Below, one piece after another: positions 16,655-25,209 of a DNA stretch of 64,000 nucleotides (position 1 is its first letter; each line of letters starts with the position of its first letter). The DNA comes from Labilithrix luteola. GTDB taxonomy: Bacteria; Myxococcota_A; Polyangia; Polyangiales; Polyangiaceae. The notes beneath the pieces were generated by a model. That model made no database searches. It had not been told where the DNA came from and saw only the letters and a list, made by a program, of their open reading frames with translations. The position numbers and the translations under genes are program-made. The stretch spans positions 868,001 through 932,000 of the forward strand of contig NZ_CP012333.1 of assembly GCF_001263205.1 (NCBI RefSeq), read 5' to 3'.

Positions 16655-18169
16655 TCAGCCGAACACGATGCCCTGCGCGAGGGGAAGGTCTTTGCCGTAG
16701 TTCACGGTGTTGGTGGCGCGACGCATGTAGTTGCGCCAGGCATCCGATCCGGACTCACGACCACCGCCCGTTTCCTTCTCACCGCCGAAGGCGCCGCCGA
16801 TCTCTGCACCGCTCGGGCCGATGTTGACGTTGGCGATTCCGCAATCCGAGCCCTCGACGGAGAGGAAGCGCTCGGCCTCGCGAAGGTCGTTCGTGAAGAT
16901 GCACGACGACAGCCCCTGCGGGACGTCGTTGTGCATCGCGATCGCCTCGTTCATGTCGCCGTACGACATCGCGTAGAGGATCGGCGCGAACGTCTCGTGG
17001 CGCACCACGTCGGTCTGCTTGGTCATACGCACGATGGCGGGGCGCGCGTAGAAGCCTTCCTCGCAGCCGCTGACCGAGACGCGCTCGCCGAACGCAACTT
17101 CGCCGCCCTCGCTGCGCGCGCGGGCGAGTGAGCCCTGCATCGCCTCGAAGGAAGCGCCGTCGATGAGCGGCCCGATGAGCGTGCTGCCTTGACGCGGATC
17201 GCCAATCTTCGAGGAGAGCTGCGAATAGGCCCGTTCGAGACGAGCGAGGAGATCGTTGCGGACCGACTCGTGGGCAATGAGACGGCGCAGCGTGGTGCAG
17301 CGCTGGCCAGCCGTGCCCACGGCGCTGAAGAGAATCGCGCGGACGGCAAGATCGAGATCGGCCGAAGGCGTCACGATCATCGCGTTGTTACCGCCGAGCT
17401 CGAGGAGCGAGCGACCGAAGCGCGCGGCCACGCGTGGAGCCACGGCGCGGCCCATGCGCGTCGAACCGGTGGCGCTGAGGAGCGGGACGCGCGGATCGTC
17501 GGCGAGGCGCTCGCCCACCTTCGCGTCGCCGAGGAGAATCTCGCAAAGACCTTCCGGCGCAGCCGCGCCCGACTCCGCGAAACGCGCGCATGCTCGACGG
17601 AAGAGCGACTGGCACGCGAGCGCGGTGAGGGGCGTCTTCTCCGACGGCTTCCAGACCACCGAGTCACCGCACACGAACGCGAGCGCCGCGTTCCACGCCC
17701 ACACGGCGACGGGGAAGTTGAACGCACTGATGACACCGACGACGCCGAGCGGATGCCACGTCTCGCCCATGCGATGGCCGGGTCGCTCGGAGGCGATGGT
17801 GAGCCCGTAGAGCTGGCGCGAGAGACCACAGGCGAAGTCGCAGATGTCGATCATCTCCTGGACCTCGCCGCGCGCCTCCGCGACGATCTTGCCGGCCTCG
17901 ATCGTCACGAGTGCGGCGAGCTGATCTTTGTGCGCACGGAGCTCTTCGCCGAAGAGACGAACGAGCTCACCGCGACGCGGCGCGGGGACGGAGCGCCAGG
18001 CGAGGAAAGCCTGATGGGCTCGGGCGATGGTCTTGTCGACGGCACTCGCGTCGTGCGTCTCGAGACGAGCGGTCGCCGTTCCGTCGATGGGAGACCGCAC
18101 GAGGAGATCACCTCGCTCGAACGAAGCGGGGTCGAGGCCAACGGCACGGAGCTGCTTCGCGATGTCCAT
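16655..18169 (-). CDS. amaB: ALDH7-family dehydrogenase (aminoadipate semialdehyde / P6C dehydrogenase)
   Basis: 504 aa NAD(P)-dependent aldehyde dehydrogenase. The catalytic Cys is 291 in GTAGQRCTTLRR and the general base lies in LELGGNNA; the NAD-binding SAFNFPVAVWAWN and PSEKTPL motifs are present. The C-terminal GGAFGGEKETGGGRESGSD followed by WRNYMRRATNTVNYG is diagnostic of the ALDH7 (antiquitin) group. That group oxidises alpha-aminoadipic semialdehyde / piperideine-6-carboxylate in lysine breakdown. No other lysine catabolic gene is in the window. The gene symbol follows the Pseudomonas name and is by homology only. Divergent from the LBF_2804-type gene. Confidence 0.85.
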   Translation of the reverse strand: MDIAKQLRAVGLDPASFERGDLLVRSPIDGTATARLETHDASAVDKTIARAHQAFLAWRSVPAPRRGELVRLFGEELRAHKDQLAALVTIEAGKIVAEARGEVQEMIDICDFACGLSRQLYGLTIASERPGHRMGETWHPLGVVGVISAFNFPVAVWAWNAALAFVCGDSVVWKPSEKTPLTALACQSLFRRACARFAESGAAAPEGLCEILLGDAKVGERLADDPRVPLLSATGSTRMGRAVAPRVAARFGRSLLELGGNNAMIVTPSADLDLAVRAILFSAVGTAGQRCTTLRRLIAHESVRNDLLARLERAYSQLSSKIGDPRQGSTLIGPLIDGASFEAMQGSLARARSEGGEVAFGERVSVSGCEEGFYARPAIVRMTKQTDVVRHETFAPILYAMSYGDMNEAIAMHNDVPQGLSSCIFTNDLREAERFLSVEGSDCGIANVNIGPSGAEIGGAFGGEKETGGGRESGSDAWRNYMRRATNTVNYGKDLPLAQGIVFG

Positions 18170-18290
18170 GAAGGGCTCTTAGCGCGGCTCGGGCGCGTGG
18201 AAAAGAGCGAGCTGAACCGTTGCGCGTGACACACGGCGACGGGAAAATTACGACCGATCGTCGCGGAAGGCGCTGCCGCTGGATGATACT

Positions 18291-19502
18291 GTGCGGGTCG
18301 TGAATCAGCCGCCGTTGCTCGTTCGCGTCGGGGTGGGGTACTTCCGCCGCCTTTCGCGTCAGCACGGGAAAGTCGACGTCGGAGACGGCGTCCATTTCTT
18401 GAACCCCAAGGAGCGAGCCGCGCTCAAACGCACCGTCCGTCAGGCGGTGACGCGCGCAGCCATCGCGGGCGCGCTCTCCACGGTCGTGGCGGCCACGACC
18501 GAAGTGCTCGCGCAGCCCATCCTCGGTCACCATCCATCGCACGCTCCGCTCTCGGCCACGGTCCGCTTCTGGGCAGTCACCGGCAGCGTCACCGTCGTCG
18601 CATCGATCCTCGAGATTCTCTACCTCTACTGGGACGGACTCCGCGCCGTTCATCGGCTCTCGCGCGAGGCAGGTCTCGACCTGTTCCCACACGAGGCCGA
18701 CGAAGCTGCGCTCGCGAGCGCGATGGCTCGCGCGGCGCTGGAGCTCCCGAACCCCACGGGGCAGCTCTTCGGCGTCAATCCATTCCGCGAAGCGTCACGC
18801 TTGCGTCTGGTCGCGGCCTCGTTCGTCTACAAGGCGAAGGTCAGCGTCTCGAACTTCGCGATCAAGGCGCTGGTTCGTCGCGCGCTCGGCCGAGCCGTTG
18901 TCCGCGCGTGGCTGCCGTTCGTGGCCGTGCCCATCACCGCTGCGTGGAACGCGTGGGTGTGCTGGGTGATCATGCGTGAAGCACGCGTGCGAGCGATGGG
19001 CCCTTCCGCGGCGCGCGAGATGATCGACCGAATTTTCGACGGGGCCCCTCCCCTGCCCGGAGAGTCTCCACGACCGACCACGCTCGGACCGCGCGCGCTC
19101 GCTACGACCATGCGTGCCGTGGCCAGCTCGATCGTGCGAACGGAAGACATGCATCCGAACCTCGTGGCGATGCTCGAGGAGGTGGTCGAGCGTAGTGGCG
19201 TCGTTTCGCGGCGCGAGCCCAAGGCGCGCATCGCGGAGATCGACGATGCCGGCGCAGTCGACGATCCGAAGGCGTTCCTCATGCAGCTCGCCATGCTCGA
19301 CGAAGCCGAACGCGGCACGGTGCTGAAGGTTCTCTCGGTCGCCGCCGTCATCGACGGGCGCATCACACGCGCCGAAGCCAACCTGCTCCGCGAAGCGCGC
19401 CGGACCTGCGGCCGCTCGACGTCCCTCGACGCCGTCGAACGTTTGCGCCGTGCGTTCCTCGCAGGCGACGCGATCGATTGGGACCTGATCGAGACACTCT
19501 GA
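18291..19502 (+). CDS. LBF_2804-family membrane protein
   Basis: 403 aa, GTG start. The N-terminal part has the pattern I associate with LBF_2804 proteins (VGYFRRL, GDGVHFLNPKERAALKRTV). It is followed by two paired hydrophobic segments at about residues 58-110 and a third region near 215-230 (WLPFVAVPITAAWNAWVCWVI). The C-terminal 100 residues resemble a TerB-like helical module (LKVLSVAAVIDGRITRAEANLL, ...LEEVVERSG). The function is unknown in the family. It is probably an inner-membrane protein with a cytoplasmic C-terminus. It is divergent from the ALDH gene. Confidence 0.65.
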   Translation: MRVVNQPPLLVRVGVGYFRRLSRQHGKVDVGDGVHFLNPKERAALKRTVRQAVTRAAIAGALSTVVAATTEVLAQPILGHHPSHAPLSATVRFWAVTGSVTVVASILEILYLYWDGLRAVHRLSREAGLDLFPHEADEAALASAMARAALELPNPTGQLFGVNPFREASRLRLVAASFVYKAKVSVSNFAIKALVRRALGRAVVRAWLPFVAVPITAAWNAWVCWVIMREARVRAMGPSAAREMIDRIFDGAPPLPGESPRPTTLGPRALATTMRAVASSIVRTEDMHPNLVAMLEEVVERSGVVSRREPKARIAEIDDAGAVDDPKAFLMQLAMLDEAERGTVLKVLSVAAVIDGRITRAEANLLREARRTCGRSTSLDAVERLRRAFLAGDAIDWDLIETL

Positions 19503-19644
19503 GCTCGTCACGTTTCGAACGAGGACATTCGTAGCGTGCGAAGAGTGACGCTTCGTTCACGGCATCGCGAAAACACGTGCACGACGCACGTAATTTGTCG
19601 AAGTCCGCGTGCGTGGCCGAGCTCTTGCACGGGCGGCGCCGCTC

Positions 19645-21567
19645 ATGACGCCGGACAAGCACCCTACGAAGCGTTTCGTGCGTAGTCGCGGGCTCCCCTG
19701 CGCGGCTCTGGCTTCCGTCCTCGCAGTTTCCGCCTGCGGTGGATCCTCGGAGTCGCCTGGCGCGCCGCTCACCGAGAGCCCCGCTGGTTCCTCGACCGAG
19801 CCGTCCGGAACGCCCGGTTCCTCGGGCTCGAAGCCAGGCTCGCCGGGTACGCCGGGCGACACGAAGGATCCCGGCAAGTCCACGCCTCCCTCCGACGTCG
19901 ATCTTCGTGCGGACACGAACCGCGACGGAACGATCGACTTCGACGATGCCACCGACGACGACGCGGAGGATGCCTGGGACGAGAAGCACGGTGCCGTCTT
20001 CCTCGCGAACATCGACGACGACCAAGGAAAGTGCACGGCGACGGGCAACGACGTCGACTTGCCGAAGTGCAACGACGCCGCCGACGACATCGTGAATGGC
20101 GATGACGACGCACTGGACCTCGCGCGCCTGAAAACCAGGCCCTTTGCGAGCGCGCCCGACGGCACCATGGGCACCATCACGGTGAGCGCGCCCGAGCGCG
20201 TTCGCCTCTTCCGCGTGAAGGACGGCGCGTTCACCGTCCTCGCTTCGGGTGACGCGCTGACCACGGCCGACGTGCGCGCGGGCATCGAGCTCGCCATCGA
20301 GGGGCGCGACATCGTGCGCGACACGAAGGTTTGGGACGGCTTCGTCGACGTGACCTTCACCGTCGATCGGAACGGCACGAAGGAGACCGACAAGGTCCGC
20401 ATGCGGGTCTCCCCGCTGATGACCTATCACCACCTGCTTCCGACCGAGACCACGTACGTAACGGCGCTCAACATCGCGAGCAGCATCGCCACGCGAAACG
20501 ATCTCGCGGCGGCGGCGACCGCGGCGGGCGTTCCTGCACCGAAGAACGTCACGTCCACACAAGACCAGTGGACGCAGGATTTCTTCGAGACCGCTTTCAT
20601 GTCGATGCCCGGCCCGGGCGGCGAGCAGCACGCGATGCGCGTCAACATTCGCTCGGCGAACGAGTTCCAGCCGAACTCGTCGACGAATCCGCTGCGGAGC
20701 GCTGGCAAGCTGGTGTTCGCGCTGCGCGGAAAAGACAACGCGGCCATCCAGCAATACGACCCCTCCCGCCAGGGCCAGAACGACACGCTGAACTCGTTCG
20801 GTAACCTGGAGACGGTTCCGCCCTACACCAACGGCGGCAAGAGCTACCCGCTCGGACGAATCCTCCGCGGATCCATCGCGAGCTACCACCCGGACCAGAC
20901 GTTCCTCACCATGATGGAGTCGCAGTCGGTCCAGACTCCGATCTACATCGACACGTCGTGGCTTCTCGTCGGGCACGTCGACGAGACGCTCTCCTTCGTC
21001 AAAGCCCCGAACGCGCGCGGTTGGGTCGTGCTCGCCAACGATCCCACGCTGGCCAAGACCATGCTGCAGCAGCAAGTCCAGGCGGGTCACGGCAACGAGC
21101 CGATGTTCGTGGGCAAGTCGTGGGACGGGCGCACCTCCGCCCAGGTGACCATCAGCGAAGTCCTCGCCGACACGGAGGTCATGCAGGCGAGCGCGGAGGC
21201 CGCCACCGAGGTCGCAGGGCAGCTCGCCATTCTGAAGTCGGAAATCGGGCTGACCGAAGACGAGATCATCCGTATTCCGTATTTGCACATGCCGTACAGC
21301 CAGGGCTCGATTGCCTATCAGCCGGGCATGGTGAACGGGCTCTACATCTCGCCCACGCACTTCGTCGCGCCCGATCCGCATGGTCCCGTCATCGGCGGAC
21401 AAGACATCTTCAAGGCCGCAATGGAGACGAAGCTCGCGCCGCTCGGCATCACGGTGCATTGGGCCGAAGACTGGGACCTCTATCACGCCAACATGGGCGA
21501 AGTTCATTGCGGAACGAACGCCACAAGGCAAATCCCCGAAGCCAAGTGGTGGGAGAGCGGACGATGA
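19645..21567 (+). CDS. Secreted lipoprotein protein-arginine deiminase (PAD)
   Basis: 640 aa from the ATG at 19645 (an in-frame GTG lies at 19609). The signal peptide ends AVSAC with Cys31 lipidated, then a Gly/Ser/Pro linker of about 50 residues, a Ca-loop-like ADTNRDGTIDFDD, a beta-rich domain and the PAD catalytic domain. The PAD residues are all visible: Asp312 (QDQWTQD), Arg336 (NIRSAN), His444 and Asp446 (VGHVDETLSF), Cys622 (GEVHCGTN), with GNLE...YPLGRIL as in vertebrate PADs. These enzymes convert peptidyl-arginine to citrulline. The location predicted here is the outer envelope. The gene overlaps the HEAT-repeat gene by ATGA. Confidence 0.88.
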   Translation: MTPDKHPTKRFVRSRGLPCAALASVLAVSACGGSSESPGAPLTESPAGSSTEPSGTPGSSGSKPGSPGTPGDTKDPGKSTPPSDVDLRADTNRDGTIDFDDATDDDAEDAWDEKHGAVFLANIDDDQGKCTATGNDVDLPKCNDAADDIVNGDDDALDLARLKTRPFASAPDGTMGTITVSAPERVRLFRVKDGAFTVLASGDALTTADVRAGIELAIEGRDIVRDTKVWDGFVDVTFTVDRNGTKETDKVRMRVSPLMTYHHLLPTETTYVTALNIASSIATRNDLAAAATAAGVPAPKNVTSTQDQWTQDFFETAFMSMPGPGGEQHAMRVNIRSANEFQPNSSTNPLRSAGKLVFALRGKDNAAIQQYDPSRQGQNDTLNSFGNLETVPPYTNGGKSYPLGRILRGSIASYHPDQTFLTMMESQSVQTPIYIDTSWLLVGHVDETLSFVKAPNARGWVVLANDPTLAKTMLQQQVQAGHGNEPMFVGKSWDGRTSAQVTISEVLADTEVMQASAEAATEVAGQLAILKSEIGLTEDEIIRIPYLHMPYSQGSIAYQPGMVNGLYISPTHFVAPDPHGPVIGGQDIFKAAMETKLAPLGITVHWAEDWDLYHANMGEVHCGTNATRQIPEAKWWESGR

Positions 21568-22532
21568 GGAACGTCATGAAACTTTGCCTGACCACGATTG
21601 CCGCGTTTGCCCTGGTCGGAGCGAGTGCCGACGCTCTCGCCGCCGGCGTGCTGATCGATTCGGCGGAGCTCCCCGCGAAGACGGCGTCGTCGCTTCGGTC
21701 GGACATCGACCACGCCCGCGTCGAAGTCCCCGAGCTCTTCAAGGCCGTCCACGACATCGCCTCGCGCGCGAACGAGCTCGACGCGGCCGCGCGGAAGCCC
21801 GGCACACCGTTGACGATGCAGTTCAAGTCGCTCGGGCCGCGCGCCCTCATGCCGATGCTCGAGATGTTGGCGTTCGATGCCCATGCACCGACGGGTCTGA
21901 CGCCGACCGCGTCGTCCGCTTTGCAGGTGGGCCTCGTCGAGGCGATTGGCATCGTGCGCGACGCACGGGCGGTTCCGGTGCTTGGGCGCGTGCTCGAACG
22001 CGAGCGAAGCGCGGACGTCACGCGGGCCGCGGCCGATGCCCTCGGCCGCATCGGCACGGACGAAGCGTTCACCGCGCTGACGCGTGCGCTCGAGCTCTCG
22101 AAGACGAGCATCGATCGCGAAAGCGCGGTCTTGGCGGGGCTCGGGTCGTGCCGCCGCGCCGACGCCGCGCGTCTGCTCGCCAAGCGACTCGATGCGCATC
22201 CCGACGACGCCACGGCGCGCGTGGTTGCCAAGGCGCTCGGCACCATCGGCAACGCCTGGGCGTGGCAGACGCTCTCGGCACGAAGCGAGGAAGGCGCCGT
22301 TCGCGAAACGGCCGCCCGCTCCCTCGTGAATGCGTACCTGACCTATCGCGGCAGCGCGCAAAAGGCCGTGTCGAACGCCATTCTCGTGGTGGATGATCCG
22401 CACACGGCCGCACTGGTCGAGGCCGCCAAGCGCGGCGCGTCACGCGACGTCGTGGCGCTGCTCGACGCTCTCTCGCAGCGCCTTCTCGCGAACCCGACGC
22501 ACGCGAACTACAGCGCAACTCAGTTGCGCTGA
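21564..22532 (+). CDS. Periplasmic HEAT-repeat protein coupled to PAD
   Basis: 322 aa with a Sec signal peptide (MKLCLTTIAAFALVGASADALAA after a short leader) and no lipobox. The mature protein is alpha-helical with HEAT/PBS-like repeats: LVEAIGIVRDARAVPVLGRVL, RAAADALGRIGTDEAFTALTRAL, VVAKALGTIGNAWAWQTL. Its ATG overlaps the TGA of the deiminase gene (ATGA), with GGGAGAG upstream, so the two are translationally coupled. HEAT repeats are protein-binding scaffolds; a role as chaperone, inhibitor or substrate adaptor for the deiminase is inference. Confidence 0.8.
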   Translation: MRNVMKLCLTTIAAFALVGASADALAAGVLIDSAELPAKTASSLRSDIDHARVEVPELFKAVHDIASRANELDAAARKPGTPLTMQFKSLGPRALMPMLEMLAFDAHAPTGLTPTASSALQVGLVEAIGIVRDARAVPVLGRVLERERSADVTRAAADALGRIGTDEAFTALTRALELSKTSIDRESAVLAGLGSCRRADAARLLAKRLDAHPDDATARVVAKALGTIGNAWAWQTLSARSEEGAVRETAARSLVNAYLTYRGSAQKAVSNAILVVDDPHTAALVEAAKRGASRDVVALLDALSQRLLANPTHANYSATQLR

Positions 22533-22560
22533 TTGAACAGTCAAACGGAGTTCGCGACAG

Positions 22561-22632
22561 ACTTGCGCAAAGGACCGTGGATTTCGGGGCCCTCGCCCAT
22601 CGTGGGCCCCGAAATCCACGGTCCACGCAAGT
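22561..22632. terminator. Very long stem-loop between convergent genes
   Basis: Arms 22572-22592 and 22604-22624 are perfect 21-base reverse complements around the 11-base loop TCGCCCATCGT. A further 7 pairs (ACTTGCG 22561-22567 with CGCAAGT 22626-22632) extend the stem after a small asymmetric bulge. It lies 40 bases after the HEAT gene and 27 before the end of the convergent minus-strand gene. There is no T-run on either side, so it may be a rho-type or structural terminator or a small mobile palindrome. Confidence 0.65.
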
Positions 22633-22650
22633 GGTCGCCGCAGTAGCCGG

Positions 22651-23355
22651 TCACAGCGCTCCGTTCAGCGGATCGAAGCGACTTCCACCTCGCAAGAGCC
22701 GATCGGACGGAGGTTCGATCGGCGTACGCGACTTCGAGTGCGTCTTGTCGCGCGGCGCCCATCGCTGCGCGGCGTCTTGCATGCGGAGGCGATAACGCTG
22801 CTCGTTCGTCAGATGCTTCGCCGATGCGGAGGGTGCGGGCGCTGCCGCGGGCATTGGTGTCGGGGGCGGTATCGGTGCCGGCGGAGGCAGCGCCATCGCC
22901 TCGGGCGCCTTCGGGCTCTCCCTGGCCAGCGCCGCCGCGTGCGAGGCCCCTGCCCCCGCGATGGCATTCGGGATGCGCGCGATACCGACCGCCGCCAGGG
23001 CCATGACCGCACCCATCATCATGGCGACAGCCCCGATCGTTCGTGACTTGGGCGGCTCGAACATCGTCTCGAGATAGCTTCCCACGCGCCACTGCGCGCT
23101 GTCGTCGGCTGGTGGAATCGAGGCCATGGCGATCGGCGCGAGGCTCGAGATGGTCGAGGGCTCGCCATCTTCGAACGACGCCGCCTCCCCGAGCGTCGTC
23201 CAGATCGGCGTCGCAAACGCGCGGACCGGCGTGCGCGCAGAGACGAGGCCGCAATGGAACGCACGCTCGAGCGCGCTCGACGTCACGACCTCGATCTCAC
23301 CGCTCGGAAGCTGGACGAACCAGGTCTGTCCTCGAAAAGCACGCGGAAACGCCAT
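22651..23355 (-). CDS. Hypothetical single-pass membrane protein with GYF/DUF4339-like N-terminus
   Basis: 234 aa. Residues 1-60 (TWFVQLPSGEIEVVTSSALERAFHCGLVSARTPV...PIWTTLGE) resemble the short GYF_2/DUF4339 module common in myxobacterial membrane proteins. A transmembrane helix lies at about 107-130 (TIGAVAMMMGAVMALAAVGIA), followed by an Ala/Pro-rich segment and a basic C-terminus. The N-terminal domain should be cytoplasmic. It is the last minus-strand gene downstream of the lipoprotein cassette, 72 bases from the IgGFc-binding gene, and may share its transcript. The function is unknown. Confidence 0.65.
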   Translation of the reverse strand: MAFPRAFRGQTWFVQLPSGEIEVVTSSALERAFHCGLVSARTPVRAFATPIWTTLGEAASFEDGEPSTISSLAPIAMASIPPADDSAQWRVGSYLETMFEPPKSRTIGAVAMMMGAVMALAAVGIARIPNAIAGAGASHAAALARESPKAPEAMALPPPAPIPPPTPMPAAAPAPSASAKHLTNEQRYRLRMQDAAQRWAPRDKTHSKSRTPIEPPSDRLLRGGSRFDPLNGAL

Positions 23356-23427
23356 GCCATGGAGAACGGACGCGCTTCGCCAGGGTTAATGTCCGGCGCG
23401 CATTCCTGCGCATATGCGCTGGCCGTT

Positions 23428-25209
23428 TCAGTGGACCGGCGCCAGCGGCGTGTTGACGAGCTTTCGCTGGGCCATGCCGCCCGGATAGGCGTAACTCGCG
23501 TAGAGGTCCCATCCCCAGAGTGTCGCCGTGAAAGGCCCGTCGCTGCGCATGCGCTGCAGGCCTGTCCGGCACACGCTGCTGCCGAACGCCTGACCGGCTT
23601 CGTGGTTGCGCGAGAGGTCGATGCGAACGAACTCGTATTGCCCGCGCGTGCCGATGGGGCGGAAGTCCGTCAGGGTGCCGGCGCACTCGAGCCAGACGTC
23701 CTCGAACTTGTCGCGGTTCTTCGAGCGCACGACGACGAGCGACGTCTCGGCGTACGTCGGGTCGGCGTAGAAGCTATACGAGCTCAAGTACTGCCCCGAA
23801 GGGACGACGTTGACGAACTCCGGATCGCCTCGACCGCCGTAGTTCGGCGCCATGGACGAGCCGTCGCTATCCGGTCCCGTCATGAGCGCTGCGAGGTAGA
23901 ACGGGTGGTCGGCGTCCTGAGAACGAACGACGAACGCGTCACCCGTTCCTGACCAGAACGTGACCACCTGCCCGGCAGCGAGCTCGAGCGGCGCGCCCAT
24001 CGGGAGCTCGGGATCCCAATCGAAGCGAGTGTGGTCCTTCGCGGCCACGATCCGATACGGCATCGGCTCGTGCTCGTTGCCCGTGCGCGGCCGATAGCCG
24101 ACGCCGACGTATTCCGACCCCCACTGCTCGTACGCTGGGAGTTGCTGGGCGAGGACGTCGCAAGCGCCTCCGCGTGACGGAACGAATGCGCACGACTGAG
24201 CGCCGACGATGCTCGTCGGCTTGTTCGACGAGACGATGGTTCCCGAGAGCTCGACGGATTGAGCGAGCTGGAGGATCTGGTTTCTCTCGAGACGGTAGGT
24301 GGCAGGAACTTGCGCTGGCGTCCCCGGGAGGCCGTTTCCCCCCTGGAGGTCGACCGTCGGGGTGACGGTCACCGTGGTGCCGTCCTCGGCTGCGAAGATG
24401 TGCGCTGCAGGCACTCCGACCTGGGTCGCCTCCCACCCGTTGACGATCATGCTCTCCGTCCCCCACGTCGCCACGGGCAACAGAAGCGTCGCCATCGGGA
24501 TGAAGCTCCCAGCTCCGCCGAACGGATACATCGACGTCGCGCCGATGGGTACGTTCGACGTCAAACGAAAGGCCTTCCCGATCCCGACGCCGACCGGCAG
24601 CGTAGACTCGGCGAGGACGGCCGGCGTCACGCCGCGTGGACAGGCGACATGAGGAGGGTATTCGATGGGTCGTCTGATGTTCGGATCGCGGTCGGAGACG
24701 AAGAGAATCGCGCTGTCGCCTGGCTGAATGAGACCATCGTGCTGGATCAGCGACGAATCTCCCGGATTCGTTCGGTAGAGAGCTTTCGAAATATCGATGG
24801 GCTTACCGTCGAACTCGAGCGCAACGTCGACCGGAACCGCGGACGTATTGACGAGGAACGTCGCAAAACAATGCTGCAGACTGTACTTGTTGAAACGCGG
24901 GATCTGGAAGAGGAAGTCGCAACCATTCGAACTTCGAGCCACGGCCGCAGCCGCGCAGGGCTCCTGGCATTTCGCGTCACCACACGCTTGCTCCGGAGGA
25001 CAGTCTTCGATCTTCTCACCCGTGCACGATCGAACGACGAAGCGGCCGTCGAGCGAGCACTGGAGCGGGCAAGCGCCCGCGTCGGTCCCGGCGTCCGAGT
25101 CGAAAGTTCCGACCGTTGTCAGGAATCCCCGGTTGTCGTTCCCACAAGCGCCGGTAGCGACCAACGATGCGCCGAAGGTCACGAACAGGATGGTCGTCAG
25201 CACTCTCAC
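23428..25209 (-). CDS. IgGFc-binding-domain lipoprotein
   Basis: 593 aa, GTG start. The signal peptide ends LVATGAC with Cys22 lipidated; the +2 Gly favours the outer membrane. A Cys-rich stretch (CPLQCSLDGRFVVRSC...CGDAKCQEPC) precedes the large domain. That domain has the IgGFc_N pattern seen in FCGBP-like proteins: LTSNVPIGATSMYPFGG, EDGTTVTVTPTVDL, NKPTSIVGAQSCAFVP, CDVLAQQLPAYEQWGSEYVGV. In bacteria this domain occurs in secreted adhesin-like lipoproteins; the ligand is unknown. Its GTG overlaps the TGA of the upstream RCC1 gene (GTGA), so it is coupled to the cassette. Confidence 0.85.
   Translation of the reverse strand: MRVLTTILFVTFGASLVATGACGNDNRGFLTTVGTFDSDAGTDAGACPLQCSLDGRFVVRSCTGEKIEDCPPEQACGDAKCQEPCAAAAVARSSNGCDFLFQIPRFNKYSLQHCFATFLVNTSAVPVDVALEFDGKPIDISKALYRTNPGDSSLIQHDGLIQPGDSAILFVSDRDPNIRRPIEYPPHVACPRGVTPAVLAESTLPVGVGIGKAFRLTSNVPIGATSMYPFGGAGSFIPMATLLLPVATWGTESMIVNGWEATQVGVPAAHIFAAEDGTTVTVTPTVDLQGGNGLPGTPAQVPATYRLERNQILQLAQSVELSGTIVSSNKPTSIVGAQSCAFVPSRGGACDVLAQQLPAYEQWGSEYVGVGYRPRTGNEHEPMPYRIVAAKDHTRFDWDPELPMGAPLELAAGQVVTFWSGTGDAFVVRSQDADHPFYLAALMTGPDSDGSSMAPNYGGRGDPEFVNVVPSGQYLSSYSFYADPTYAETSLVVVRSKNRDKFEDVWLECAGTLTDFRPIGTRGQYEFVRIDLSRNHEAGQAFGSSVCRTGLQRMRSDGPFTATLWGWDLYASYAYPGGMAQRKLVNTPLAPVH

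Noticed and set aside
19363..21531. Open frame of 722 codons opposite the deiminase gene
   Set aside because: The plus strand carries a clear PAD with intact catalytic residues; the antisense frame has only low-complexity Arg/Val sequence.
23428..25209. Interpretation of the IgGFc-domain protein as a genuine immunoglobulin-binding virulence factor
   Set aside because: The domain name comes from human FCGBP; a soil bacterium gives no reason to expect IgG as ligand, so only a general adhesin-like role is stated.
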